Shown here: positions 27,831-35,385 of the stretch, piece after piece | How positions within the stretch are numbered: position 1 is the stretch's first letter | How the letters are laid out: each line of letters begins with the position of its first letter | The notes under the pieces: model-generated | What the model was told of the DNA's origin: nothing | Seen by the model: the letters and a program-made list of their open reading frames with translations, nothing else | Database searches by the model: none | Program-made: the position numbers and the translations under genes | Assembly: GCA_910579155.1 (NCBI GenBank) | Contig: CAJTTS010000008.1 | Span: forward strand, 1 to 64,000 | Direction: 5' to 3' | Length of the DNA stretch: 64,000 nt | DNA from: an uncultured Oscillospiraceae bacterium | Lineage (GTDB): Bacteria; Bacillota_A; Clostridia; Oscillospirales; Oscillospiraceae

Positions 27831-28904
27831 TTAGTCTTCAATCACTCCGGCAGGATCGTCGTAGGGGCCGCCGCTTGGGGACTCCAGAAGGACGTCCGCC
27901 AGCTCTCCATTTAGTTCGATCTGTTTCCCTGCGGCGAGCACATCCGCCCGCACCTGTTGATACAGCTCCACGGTGGAGGGCTTGAACGCCCCGCTGTCGA
28001 TCCGTTCCAGGCTGGAACTGGCCTGCGGAAAATATTCAAGGAGGAATCCGGCGGGGATAGCTATGGAGTTGGGGTAGTACAGAATCACCGAAAGCAGAGA
28101 TTGGGCGGTCTCGTAGTCCTCCTGGGCGAACGCGTCCTCAGCAAGGCGGGGGCGCTCGGTGTACTCGCTCCGGTCCTCCGTGGAGTAGGTCCGCTCCACC
28201 GCCATGCAGCGGCCTTTGTCAAGGACCTCTTCCCTCAGCTCAAAGTAACGCGCGATCTGGGAATCGGTAGGCTTAAACCGTTCGTCCCAATATTCCACAT
28301 GGCGCTCATTAAACCAGGGGTCTGCGGCCTCAATGACGACTCCGGCCATCAGCCAGTCTCTCGCGCCGATAAACCGCTCCAGGTAGTTCAGCTCATTGTT
28401 CCACACAATGCGGAAGTTGGTTTCACTGGTTGAATAGTAATTTTCGTCAGCCTGTTCCTTAAGAGCCTCCCGCTCCTCTTTCACCTGTTCCAACCGCAGA
28501 TTGAGCAGCTCGTTGTTCTGCCGGAGGGATTCGTTCTCCTCCTCCAGCGTTTTTATGTTGTCCAGCAGCTCCTGCCGGGAGGCGGTGAGCAGTTCCAGGT
28601 CGTCCTGTACGGCGTCGTTGTTGCGCTGCTGGACAAAATAGGCCAGCAGCAGCATGAGGAACGCCGCGCCGAAGAGCACCGCCAGATAGACGTACACAGA
28701 GGAGGGCTTGGTTTTTGAGGGCGGGGCGGGCTGTTCCGGAGGAGGTTCTGCGGGGATGGGAGCCCCGGGATTGGACCCGGCCCCATCGTCCGGGGCCTCC
28801 TCCTCCGGCGAGTCGGAGACGCTCGGCATGGCCCGGTCCAGAATATCGTTCAGCATGTCGATCTCAGGGGTACCGGGCTTGGCCTGCTGTGGTTTTTCGC
28901 TCAT
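27831..28904 (-). CDS. Membrane-anchored coiled-coil protein translationally coupled to parB
   Basis: A 357-residue protein with a disordered, Pro/Glu-rich cytoplasmic N-terminus (about 65 residues), one membrane helix (VYVYLAVLFGAAFLMLLLAY, about 70-90), a coiled coil of about 70 residues (LTASRQELLDNIKTLEEENE; NNELLNLRLEQVKEEREALK) and an extracellular helical domain with WNNELNYLERFIGARDWLMA, resembling TPR-like repeats. Its ATG overlaps the parB stop (ATGA), so production is tied to parB. No named family. The context suggests a link between chromosome segregation and the envelope, but that is inference. Confidence 0.8.
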   Translation of the reverse strand: MSEKPQQAKPGTPEIDMLNDILDRAMPSVSDSPEEEAPDDGAGSNPGAPIPAEPPPEQPAPPSKTKPSSVYVYLAVLFGAAFLMLLLAYFVQQRNNDAVQDDLELLTASRQELLDNIKTLEEENESLRQNNELLNLRLEQVKEEREALKEQADENYYSTSETNFRIVWNNELNYLERFIGARDWLMAGVVIEAADPWFNERHVEYWDERFKPTDSQIARYFELREEVLDKGRCMAVERTYSTEDRSEYTERPRLAEDAFAQEDYETAQSLLSVILYYPNSIAIPAGFLLEYFPQASSSLERIDSGAFKPSTVELYQQVRADVLAAGKQIELNGELADVLLESPSGGPYDDPAGVIED

Positions 28905-29806
28905 CCTTCCACCTCCTCCGCGCTGGGCTTCTTCAGAGGTACGATGCGCTCCAACTGGTCCAGCAGGTCGTTCAGATCGTCCACGTTGTAGTATTCCAGC
29001 TCCAACCTGCCTTTTTTCGCTCCGTTCTTGATGGACACTTTCCGCCCCAACCGGACGGACAGGTCCTTCTCCACCGCCTTGACGTAGATCTCGTGGGGGT
29101 CGGGGGAGTCCTTGGGCGGCAGGTCCTCGGAAGGGCGGAGGGTGAAGCTCTTGGCGCGGGCCTCCGCCTGCCGGACGCTCCAGCCCTCGTCCACGATTCT
29201 CTGGGCAAAGGCGGTTTGGGCCTGATCTCCCTCCACCATGAGCACCGCCCGGCCATGGCCGGCGGTCAGTTTGCCGTCAATCATCAGCTCCCGCACAGCG
29301 GGGGGCAGAGCGGTGAGCCGCAGGGCGTTGGCGATGGCGGGCCGGGACTTGCCCATCCGGTGGGCCAGCTCCTCCTGGGTCAGCCCGAAGTCGGTGAGCA
29401 GGGCCAGGTAGCCCTCTGCCTCCTCCACCGGGTTCAGGTCCTCCCGCTGGAGGTTTTCGATCAAGCCGATCTCCATCACCTTGCGGTCGTCCGCCTCGAT
29501 AATGACCACCGGTACCTCCCGGCGGCCCGCCAGCTTGGCGGCCCGCCACCGCCGTTCTCCGGCGATGATCTGATAGTACCCGGTGGACAGCCGCCGCACC
29601 GTCAGGGGCTGAATGATGCCGTGCTCCTCAATGGAGGCGGCCAGATCGGCCAGGGCCTCGTCGTCAAACCGCTTCCGGGGCTGGTTCAGTCCCGGCTCCA
29701 CCTGGGAGATGGCCAGCATGACCGAACCGGCTTCCTGGCTTTGCAGGGTGGCGGCGTCCCCCATGAGGGCGTCCAGTCCTTTGCCCAAACCTTTGGCTTT
29801 AGCCAT
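28901..29806 (-). CDS. parB: Chromosome-partitioning CTPase/DNA-binding protein ParB
   Basis: A 301-residue ParB/Spo0J protein. The N-terminus LGKGLDALMG is the segment that stimulates ParA; the CTP-binding domain has PRKRFDDEAL, GERRWRAAKLAG and LIENLQREDLNPVEEAEGY; the helix-turn-helix follows (TQEELAHRMGKSRPAIANAL), and a C-terminal dimer helix (DDLNDLLDQLERIVPLK). It loads at parS, slides as a clamp and recruits SMC. Five parS sites lie at 29.9-35.95 kb. It follows parA after 225 bases that contain one parS. Confidence 0.97.
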   Translation of the reverse strand: MAKAKGLGKGLDALMGDAATLQSQEAGSVMLAISQVEPGLNQPRKRFDDEALADLAASIEEHGIIQPLTVRRLSTGYYQIIAGERRWRAAKLAGRREVPVVIIEADDRKVMEIGLIENLQREDLNPVEEAEGYLALLTDFGLTQEELAHRMGKSRPAIANALRLTALPPAVRELMIDGKLTAGHGRAVLMVEGDQAQTAFAQRIVDEGWSVRQAEARAKSFTLRPSEDLPPKDSPDPHEIYVKAVEKDLSVRLGRKVSIKNGAKKGRLELEYYNVDDLNDLLDQLERIVPLKKPSAEEVEG

Positions 29807-29904
29807 TGGGTTCCTTCCTTTCTTTTTCGTCGCAAAGTCGGCGTTCTCCCCGCCAAGCGCGTGAGGCGGCTTGCGGGGGCCGCTTTGTTTGATTGCGCTG
29901 CCAT

Positions 29905-29920
29905 TGTTTCACGTGAAACA
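29905..29920. promoter_or_regulatory. parS: parS site 1
   Basis: TGTTTCACGTGAAACA, a perfect 16-bp parS palindrome, in the parA-parB gap. Confidence 0.97.
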
Positions 29921-30031
29921 CCCGGTGAAGCTCCATGTTGCTCACCCGCCGCAAACGGCAGGGCCGCGCTCATTGCTAGCGCGCTTTCTTTTCTCCGGCG
30001 GGACCGCTTCGCTAGGTTCTGACAGGGCTTC

Positions 30032-30802
30032 TTATTGAGTTGCGGGGACGGGGTTCTTTTGCAGAAATTCCCTGGCAAGGGCCTCGTAGGACTCTGCGCC
30101 TCGGGACAGGGGGTCGTAGACGGACACCGGCACGCCGTGGCTGGGCGCCTCGGACAGACGCACGTTCCGGGGGATCACCGAGGCGTACACCTTGCCGGGG
30201 AAGTGGCGCTTGACCTCTTCGGCCACCTGGAGGGACAGGTTGGTCCGTCCGTCGTACATGGTGAGCAGCACGCCCTCCATCTCCAGGGAGGGATTCAACC
30301 TCTGCTTGGCCAGCCGGACGGTGTACAGCAGGTCGGACAGGCCCTCCAGGGCGTAATACTCGCACTGCACGGGCACCAGCAGGGTATCGGCGGCGCACAG
30401 CCCATCCAGGGTCAGCAGCTCCAGAGAGGGGGGGCAGTCGATAAAAATGAAGTCGTACCGGTCCTTGACCTCTTCCAGCGCGTCCCGCAGGCGGAATTCC
30501 CGGCGGTCCAGAGCGATGAGCTCCACGGTGGCGCCGGACAGGGACTTATTGGCCGGGACCACGTCCGCCCATTTGGTGGGGACAACGGCCCGTTCCATAT
30601 GCGCCCCACCCAGAATAACCTCATAGACGCTGGGGGAGTGGGTTTTGTCCAGGCCAAAGCCGGAGGTGGCGTTGCCCTGTGGGTCGAAATCGCACACCAG
30701 CACCTTGGCCCCCTGAGCGGTCAGCGCGGCGGACAGGTTGACACAGGAGGTAGTTTTGCCCACGCCGCCCTTCTGGTTGACGATGGCGATGGTCTTGCCC
30801 AT
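30032..30802 (-). CDS. parA: Chromosome-partitioning ATPase ParA (Soj)
   Basis: A 256-residue deviant Walker ATPase starting MGKTIAIVNQKGGVGKTTSC, with VLVCDFDPQGNATSGFGLD, FIFIDCPPSLELLTLD and VPVQCEYYALEGL, the Soj/ParA chromosomal class. ParA-ATP binds DNA non-specifically and interacts with ParB; in Bacillus Soj also controls DnaA. The ATG at 30802 fits the family start, preceded by AAAGGGGCG. A consensus promoter lies 58 bases upstream. A short C-terminal extension (QKNPVPATQ) is present. Confidence 0.97.
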   Translation of the reverse strand: MGKTIAIVNQKGGVGKTTSCVNLSAALTAQGAKVLVCDFDPQGNATSGFGLDKTHSPSVYEVILGGAHMERAVVPTKWADVVPANKSLSGATVELIALDRREFRLRDALEEVKDRYDFIFIDCPPSLELLTLDGLCAADTLLVPVQCEYYALEGLSDLLYTVRLAKQRLNPSLEMEGVLLTMYDGRTNLSLQVAEEVKRHFPGKVYASVIPRNVRLSEAPSHGVPVSVYDPLSRGAESYEALAREFLQKNPVPATQ

Positions 30803-30859
30803 TGAAAACGCCCCTTTCTCTCGCTGCAAAATCCGGATCATTTCACAACAGTAAAACTC

Positions 30860-30888
30860 ATTATATCCTGTTCCGGATTTGATTTCAA
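30860..30888 (-). promoter_or_regulatory. Promoter of parA-parB
   Basis: Minus strand: TTGAAA (30888-30883), 17-base spacer, TATAAT (30865-30860). A half parS-like TGTTTCACG at 30890-30898 abuts the -35 box. Confidence 0.75.
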
Positions 30889-30925
30889 CTGTTTCACGAA
30901 AATATCGTGCCGATGAAAGAGACAA

Positions 30926-30953
30926 AAAAGGCAGGCCGATAAGCCTGCCTTTT
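30926..30953 (-). terminator. Terminator downstream of noc
   Basis: AAAAGGCAGGC (30926-30936) pairs with GCCTGCCTTTT (30943-30953); on the minus strand it ends in TTTTTT. It separates the noc and parA transcripts. Confidence 0.85.
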
Positions 30954-30980
30954 GGAGGAGCGCGATATTGCTCCGGTTAA

Positions 30981-30996
30981 TGTTTCACGTGAAACA
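30981..30996. promoter_or_regulatory. parS: parS site 2
   Basis: Perfect TGTTTCACGTGAAACA between parA and noc. Confidence 0.97.
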
Positions 30997-31050
30997 TCCC
31001 AGAGGGCAGACCCCATCACCTTCCCATATATGTAAGGGAGGTATCCTTTC

Positions 31051-31124
31051 TTTTTTGGGGACAGTTCAGACGGGGACGGGCGAAAACCTTCCCGTTTCTG
31101 CACGTCCTGTTCGAGTCGTTCCCA
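31051..31124 (+). repeat. Element B copy downstream of noc
   Basis: Shares TTTTGGGGACAGTTCAGACG, GGACGGG, TTCTGCACGTCCTGTTCGA and TCGTTCCC with the reverse complement of 32057-32170, in the same order. Here the outer GC-rich arms are missing. Together the two copies face each other across noc. Confidence 0.8.
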
Positions 31125-31164
31125 ACGGCGCTTTTCCTCCCTTAATCCATGGGACCGGGCTTGT

Positions 31165-31956
31165 TTACTTGGGAATGTGGATGGTCAGTGTGATTTCGCT
31201 GTCTGTCTCCTCGCGGCCGCACCGGGCGTTTACTCCGGCGGATTGCATGACCGCCAGGCTCTTTTTCACTGTGTTGAGAAACAGCCTCACGTCCCGGATG
31301 CGGTACACCGGCTCCGCCTTCCGGGGAGGGGCGCCCTTTTGACAGAGCCGTTCAATGTACGCGTCCGTCTGGGCCACGTTGAGCTGCCGCTTCACCACGT
31401 ATTCCAAGGCGGAGCGCTGGAGGTCGGGGCAGTCCAGGCGCAGCAGCGCCCGGGCGTGGCGCTCGGAGAGGCGGTTGGCCCGCAGGCCGTCAATGACGTC
31501 TTGGGGTAGCTTTAACAGTCGCAGCTTGTTGGCTACGGAGGACTGGCTTTTCCCGACCCGCCGGGCGGCCTCTTCCTGGGAGAGGTGGTGGTGGTCGATG
31601 AGCTGCCGCAGGGCGGCGGCCTCCTCCCATACGTTCAGATCCTTGCGCTGTAGGTTTTCCACCAGGGCGATCAGGGCGGAGTCGTCGTCGTCCGCCTCCA
31701 CCGGGAGACAGGGGACGCGGTGCAGGCCTGCCAGCTCCGCCGCCCGGAGGCGGCGTTCCCCCGCGATCAGCTCCCAGCCCGCCGCCGTGCGGCGCACCGA
31801 CAAGGGCTGGAGTACCCCCACCTGAGAGATGGACAAGGCCAGCTCTGCCAGCTCTTCCGGCGCAAACTCCTGCCGGGGCTGGTGGGGATTGGGCCGGATG
31901 TCGCGGGTGGGCAGCTCCAGCACCTGCCGCTTGCCCGCCTTTTGAAAGAGGGACAT
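31165..31956 (-). CDS. noc: Nucleoid-occlusion-type ParB homologue (Noc)
   Basis: A 263-residue ParB-family protein, 38 residues shorter than the ParB in this window. An N-terminal amphipathic start (MSLFQKAGKRQVLEL) resembles the membrane-targeting helix of Noc; then PRQEFAPEELAELALSISQV, GERRLRAAELAG, LVENLQRKDLNVWEEA and the helix-turn-helix SQEEAARRVGKSQSSVANKL. Noc binds NBS sites and blocks division over the nucleoid. NBS sites resemble parS but were not found by eye. The ATG at 31956 gives the family start. It lies upstream of parA-parB on the same strand, like Bacillus noc-soj-spo0J. Could also be a second ParB. Confidence 0.85.
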   Translation of the reverse strand: MSLFQKAGKRQVLELPTRDIRPNPHQPRQEFAPEELAELALSISQVGVLQPLSVRRTAAGWELIAGERRLRAAELAGLHRVPCLPVEADDDDSALIALVENLQRKDLNVWEEAAALRQLIDHHHLSQEEAARRVGKSQSSVANKLRLLKLPQDVIDGLRANRLSERHARALLRLDCPDLQRSALEYVVKRQLNVAQTDAYIERLCQKGAPPRKAEPVYRIRDVRLFLNTVKKSLAVMQSAGVNARCGREETDSEITLTIHIPK

Positions 31957-32056
31957 AAAAACGCCTCCCTGCTTTTGTGATATGGACAAGCATACCACGG
32001 GCAGGGGGGCGAATTCCATCGAAGGGGGGACGGCACGGGTTTCTTGTCAGCAACGG

Positions 32057-32170
32057 GAAGGGGAGCACCCTCTTCTTTTGGGGACGATTCGAACAGGACG
32101 TGCAGAAATGGGAAGATTATTTCCCGTCCTCGTCTGAACTGTCCCCCAAAAGAAGAGGGTGCTCCCCTTC
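32057..32170. repeat. Element B, full palindromic copy upstream of noc
   Basis: A 114-bp long-armed hairpin: left arm 32057-32085 (GAAGGGGAGCACCCTCTTCT then TTTGGGGAC) and right arm 32141-32170 are complementary over 29 bases with one extra C. Inner parts (GGACG, GGGAA/TTCCC) also pair. It is inverted relative to the shorter copy at 31051-31124. Confidence 0.88.
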
Positions 32171-32187
32171 CGCAGAACAGGGAATCG

Positions 32188-33042
32188 TCACGCGCGCATG
32201 AAGCCCTTGCCGAAGATTTCGCTGGAGTTGGTTACCAGGATGAACGCGTGGGGATCGGCGGATTTCAGATAAACGCGCAGCGCCACCGCCTGCGCGCGGG
32301 ACAGGGCGGCCATCACAACCCACTTGGGTTCGTGGGAATAGGCCCCCTCCGCCTTCCAACAGGTGGCCGAACGCTTGAGGGTGTGGGTGATGAAGTCACA
32401 GGTTTCCTTGGGATAAGAGGTGACGGCAATGAAGCTCTTGCGCCGGTTCAGGGACTCAATGACCGAGTCCACAACCACAGACTTGAGCACCAGACCCAAG
32501 ATGGAATACAACCCCGCCTCAACGCCGACAAAATACAGGGTGGAGGCGGCGATGAGCACATCCACACACAGCAGGGCGTTGCCGATGTCCATGCTGCTGA
32601 ACCGCTTGAGGATCATGGCCAAAATGTCAGTGCCGCCGGTGGAGCTTTGCATGTTGAACAGGATCGCCGACCCCAGAGAGGGGAGGATAACGGCGAAAAA
32701 CAGCTCCAGCATCTTCTGGTCGGTGAGAGGGGCGGCCATGGGGCATGCCCACTCCAGGGCGGACAGCATGGCGGAAAACAGGACGGAGCAGTACACCGTG
32801 CGGATCCCGAAGCCTTTGTCCAGGGCCAGGAAGCCCAGCAGCAAAAAGGCGATGTTAATGACGGAGGCAAAGGTGGATGAGCTGACTGCGGGGACAACTG
32901 CGTTGAGGATGACCGCTAAGCCGGTGACGCCGCCGGTGTTGAAGCTGTTGGGGAACTTGAAGAAATATACGCCTGCGGCCACCAGGAAGGTGCCCAGGGT
33001 AAGGAGGAGATATTCGTGAACCGACTCCTTAATACGCTGCAT
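32188..33042 (-). CDS. YitT-family membrane protein (DUF161 + DUF2179)
   Basis: A 284-residue protein. The first about 205 residues are an YitT-type membrane domain: LLTLGTFLVAAGVYFFKFPN, FNTGGVTGLAVILN, NIAFLLLGFLALDK and STGGTDILAMILKRF are typical. The C-terminal cytoplasmic DUF2179 domain has RKSFIAVTSYPKETCDFITH. Function of the family is not established. It is preceded by a gap that holds parS site 3 and is followed by the palindromic element B. Confidence 0.9.
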   Translation of the reverse strand: MQRIKESVHEYLLLTLGTFLVAAGVYFFKFPNSFNTGGVTGLAVILNAVVPAVSSSTFASVINIAFLLLGFLALDKGFGIRTVYCSVLFSAMLSALEWACPMAAPLTDQKMLELFFAVILPSLGSAILFNMQSSTGGTDILAMILKRFSSMDIGNALLCVDVLIAASTLYFVGVEAGLYSILGLVLKSVVVDSVIESLNRRKSFIAVTSYPKETCDFITHTLKRSATCWKAEGAYSHEPKWVVMAALSRAQAVALRVYLKSADPHAFILVTNSSEIFGKGFMRA

Positions 33043-33074
33043 GAAAAAGACCTCTTTTCAATGGCGCCCCGCAT

Positions 33075-33090
33075 TGTTTCACGTGGAACA
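33075..33090. promoter_or_regulatory. parS: parS site 3 (one mismatch)
   Basis: TGTTTCACGTGGAACA differs from the perfect site at one base. Located between the YitT gene and xpt. Confidence 0.85.
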
Positions 33091-33263
33091 TGCGGCGTGG
33101 CGCCGCGTTTCCCGGAGATAGGGAGGACGGGCCCCCTCAACCCCTGGACCGCCGATTATTGTACCAAAAAAGACGGGAGAGGGCAATAGCCGTTTGCAGG
33201 AAAACAGTAGAAAAGTAACGGAGAATTTGGTAGAATAGAGAGCAAAGAGAGGAGAGAAAAACT

Positions 33264-33833
33264 ATGTGGGAATTAGAAGAGCGCATCCGCCGGGACGGCA
33301 TCGTGGAGGACGGCAGCGTGCTGAAGGTGGACGGCTTTTTGAACCATCAGATGGACGTGGAGCTGTTCGCGGCCATGGGCCGGGAGTGGGTGCGGCTGTT
33401 TGCCGGGGAGAGGGTCAACAAAATCCTGACCATCGAGGCGTCCGGCATCGGCATTGCCTGCGTCGCCGCCCAGGAATTCGGCGTGCCGGTGGTGTTCGCC
33501 AAGAAGAGCCGGACCAAAAATATCGCCGGGGATGTGTACCATGTGGAAGTGCCTTCCTTCACCCATGGCGGGGTCAGCGATGTGATCGTGTCCAAGCGGT
33601 TTTTACTGCCTACAGACCGGCTGCTGCTCATCGACGACTTTTTGGCAAACGGCGCGGCGCTGGAGGGGTTGATTGACCTGGCGGCCCAGGCCGGGGCTGC
33701 GGTGGTGGGCGCGGGGATCGCCATCGAGAAGGCGTTCCAGCCCGGCGGGGACCGCGTCCGCGCCAAGGGCGTGCGGGTGGAATCCCTGGCGCGGATCAAG
33801 GCCATGGGACAGGGGTGGGTTGAGTTCTGCTGA
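33264..33833 (+). CDS. xpt: Xanthine phosphoribosyltransferase
   Basis: A 189-residue type I PRTase starting [17 protein letters not shown], with the [20 protein letters not shown] segment typical of Xpt and the PRPP-binding motif [16 protein letters not shown] (residues about 123-138). It makes XMP from xanthine and PRPP. AGAGGAGAGAAAAACT precedes the ATG. No purine riboswitch was seen upstream and no xanthine permease follows, unlike Bacillus. It ends at a terminator that contains parS site 4. Confidence 0.95.
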   Translation: MWELEERIRRDGIVEDGSVLKVDGFLNHQMDVELFAAMGREWVRLFAGERVNKILTIEASGIGIACVAAQEFGVPVVFAKKSRTKNIAGDVYHVEVPSFTHGGVSDVIVSKRFLLPTDRLLLIDDFLANGAALEGLIDLAAQAGAAVVGAGIAIEKAFQPGGDRVRAKGVRVESLARIKAMGQGWVEFC

Positions 33834-33869
33834 GCGCCCGCCGTCAGGAAATGAAGACGGACAGAAAAA

Positions 33870-33907
33870 TTCCCAATGTTTCACGTGAAACACTGGGAAC
33901 TTTTCTT
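33870..33907 (+). terminator. parS: xpt terminator-like hairpin containing parS site 4
   Basis: The perfect parS TGTTTCACGTGAAACA at 33877-33892 is extended by TTCCCA on the left and TGGGAA on the right into a 30-base palindrome with one A-C mismatch, followed directly by CTTTTCTT. It therefore looks like both a ParB site and a rho-independent terminator. Confidence 0.85.
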
Positions 33908-33929
33908 AAAATGAGGAATGGAGGATAGA

Positions 33930-33998
33930 ATGAAAAAGAAAGGATATCTCTTGCAAGGATTAAGATACCAAAGATATGTTGCAAAAGTTTACGTTTAA
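33930..33998 (+). CDS. Possible 22-residue basic peptide
   Basis: ATG at 33930 with GGAGG five bases upstream; codes for MKKKGYLLQGLRYQRYVAKV then YV and TAA. The segment is A/T-rich compared with its neighbours. It follows the xpt terminator hairpin and is convergent with tadA. No promoter of its own was recognised. It may be a real small peptide, part of a readthrough transcript, or chance. Confidence 0.3.
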   Translation: MKKKGYLLQGLRYQRYVAKVYV

Positions 33999-34012
33999 GT
34001 GTTACAGTAGTA

Positions 34013-34465
34013 TTAAATCCCCCGGAGATTTTGAAAAAACTCCTCCAGCAGGGCGCGGCATTCCGGCTCCAGCAGGCCGCCGTACACACGGGGACGGTGG
34101 TTGAAGCGCTCCTCAAACAGGTTGAGCACCGAGCCGCAGCAACCGGACTTGTCCTCCTTCGCCCCATAGCGCACCGCGCCGATGCGGGCGTTGATGATGG
34201 CCCCGGCGCACATGGGGCAGGGCTCCAGGGTGACGTACAGGGTGCAGTCCGTCAGACGCCAATGCCCCACCACGGAGCAGGCCATGTCGATGGCCTCCAC
34301 CTCGGCGTGGGCGGTGGCCTTGCCTGCCGCTTCCCGGCGGTTGCGGCCCCAGCCGATGACGCTGCCGTCCGGGGCGGCAACGACGCAGCCAACGGGCACA
34401 TCACCGTCGGGAACGCACTCCTGGGCCAGGGCGATGGCCTCTCTCATATAGTCCTCGTGGGTCAT
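34013..34465 (-). CDS. tadA: tRNA adenosine(34) deaminase TadA
   Basis: A 150-residue cytidine/deoxycytidylate-type deaminase: zinc and catalytic motif TAHAEVEAIDMA and PCPMCAGAI, plus the TadA-typical GAKEDKSGCCGSVLNL and FNHRPRVYGGLL. It converts A34 to inosine in tRNA-Arg(ACG). The ATG at 34465 has GGAGG nine bases upstream. The leader contains the hairpin-plus-CGCCGGAGGCAAAAA arrangement also found before the HD gene at 55092. No SRP RNA gene was seen downstream. Confidence 0.95.
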   Translation of the reverse strand: MTHEDYMREAIALAQECVPDGDVPVGCVVAAPDGSVIGWGRNRREAAGKATAHAEVEAIDMACSVVGHWRLTDCTLYVTLEPCPMCAGAIINARIGAVRYGAKEDKSGCCGSVLNLFEERFNHRPRVYGGLLEPECRALLEEFFQNLRGI

Positions 34466-34494
34466 GGGCGGTTCCTCCTTTTTGCCTCCGGCGA

Positions 34495-34568
34495 CCCGCT
34501 TTTTCTTTGAAAAGAAAAAGCGGGGCAAAAAGAAACTTTTAGATTTTGACCATTTAAAATGGTCAAAA
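34495..34568. repeat. Short form of the A/T hairpin element
   Basis: Hairpin CCCGCTTTTTCTTT (34495-34508) with AAAGAAAAAGCGGG (34511-34524), then CAAAAAGAAACTTTTAGA as in the elements at 4273 and 39916, then a palindrome TTTTGACCATTT/AAATGGTCAAAA (34544-34568) in place of the longer interior. Confidence 0.7.
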
Positions 34569-34582
34569 CAAGGAAAGAAAAT

Positions 34583-34605
34583 GGACTCCCCATCTGGGGG
34601 AGTCC
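34583..34605 (-). terminator. Terminator of the sigma/anti-sigma-like pair
   Basis: GGACTCCCC (34583-34591) pairs with GGGGAGTCC (34597-34605); the minus-strand downstream side reads ATTTTCTTTCC. Confidence 0.7.
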
Positions 34606-34611
34606 ATTATA

Positions 34612-35385
34612 TCAGAATTTAGGGATGGAGGGAAGGGGGTCGCCGCAATAACCGAACGTTCCCTCAAATCCCAGTTGGTCACGGGCCGCAGAGTACCAGC
34701 GCCACTCCAAGATATAGCCGTCCCCCCTGTCAGGATAGACCCGGTAGGAATCGTCGAATCCGTCCAGCCGGGTGGGAGCGGAGTAGAGCGCCGTCCCATC
34801 CCAGGAGTACAACGACTGATTTCGGTCCAGCAAGGGCTCGCCTTGGGCGTCAAAGCAGATAAAGGTGTTGTGGGGATTGGATTCGCCACTGCTGTGGTCC
34901 GGGACGATGATAAATTCCGTGTAGCCGTAGTTGTCTGGCGTGCCGCCCACCACATAGTGGAAGGTAACCCCAGAGGGATCATTTACCGTGTGGATATAGG
35001 GGGTGTCCGCGTCAAATTCTCCGGTGATCTCCGTGCGGCTTCCGTCAAAGTCCAGAAAGAACCGTCCATCCTCCACTATCAGCCAGCGGTCGTTGTGTTG
35101 GGTAAAGTCGAGGTGTTCCATCTCCTCGTCCACGGTGATATGGACGTTGGACGGGGAGATGGCAAATATCCCGGCCAGGCCCGCCCCCACGGTCAGCAGG
35201 CACATGGCCGCCAGCGCCGCGGCCAGCAGCGCCATTTTCAGCGGCCTGCGCCGCCGCTTCGCCGGGGCGGCCTGGGCCAGCACCCGGCCCTTCACCGCCT
35301 CCAGATCGGCGGTACTTCCGCCTGTGGGAAAAAACTCCGTGTCCGTGTATTCATCCATCAGCTTGGAGATTTCCAGCCGTTTCAT
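34612..35385 (-). CDS. Single-pass membrane protein, probable regulator partner of the adjacent sigma factor
   Basis: A 257-residue protein. Residues 1-55 are cytoplasmic and charged (MKRLEISKLMDEYTDTEFFP), a membrane helix follows (MALLAAALAAMCLLTVGAGL), and the outer domain of about 180 residues is rich in Asp, Tyr and Trp (WLIVEDGRFFLDFDGSRTEI; GYILEWRWYSAARDQLGFEG). No zinc-finger motif is visible, so it is not a classic zf-HC2 anti-sigma factor, but its start overlaps the sigma gene by 35 bases, the arrangement of such pairs. ATG at 35385 (GGAAGG eight bases upstream) preferred over 35391. Sensor role is inferred. Confidence 0.75.
   Translation of the reverse strand: MKRLEISKLMDEYTDTEFFPTGGSTADLEAVKGRVLAQAAPAKRRRRPLKMALLAAALAAMCLLTVGAGLAGIFAISPSNVHITVDEEMEHLDFTQHNDRWLIVEDGRFFLDFDGSRTEITGEFDADTPYIHTVNDPSGVTFHYVVGGTPDNYGYTEFIIVPDHSSGESNPHNTFICFDAQGEPLLDRNQSLYSWDGTALYSAPTRLDGFDDSYRVYPDRGDGYILEWRWYSAARDQLGFEGTFGYCGDPLPSIPKF

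Noticed and set aside
30890..30898. TGTTTCACG half-site near the parA promoter
   Set aside because: Only the left half of parS is kept; the right half (AAAATA) does not match, so it was not counted as a parS site.
31100..31120. TTCGAGTC-like T-loop suggesting a tRNA
   Set aside because: The five bases on each side cannot pair, and no acceptor, D or anticodon arms are found; the sequence belongs to element B.
33160..33263. Purine riboswitch before xpt
   Set aside because: The gap is only about 100 bases from the parS zone and none of the conserved purine aptamer loops can be found.
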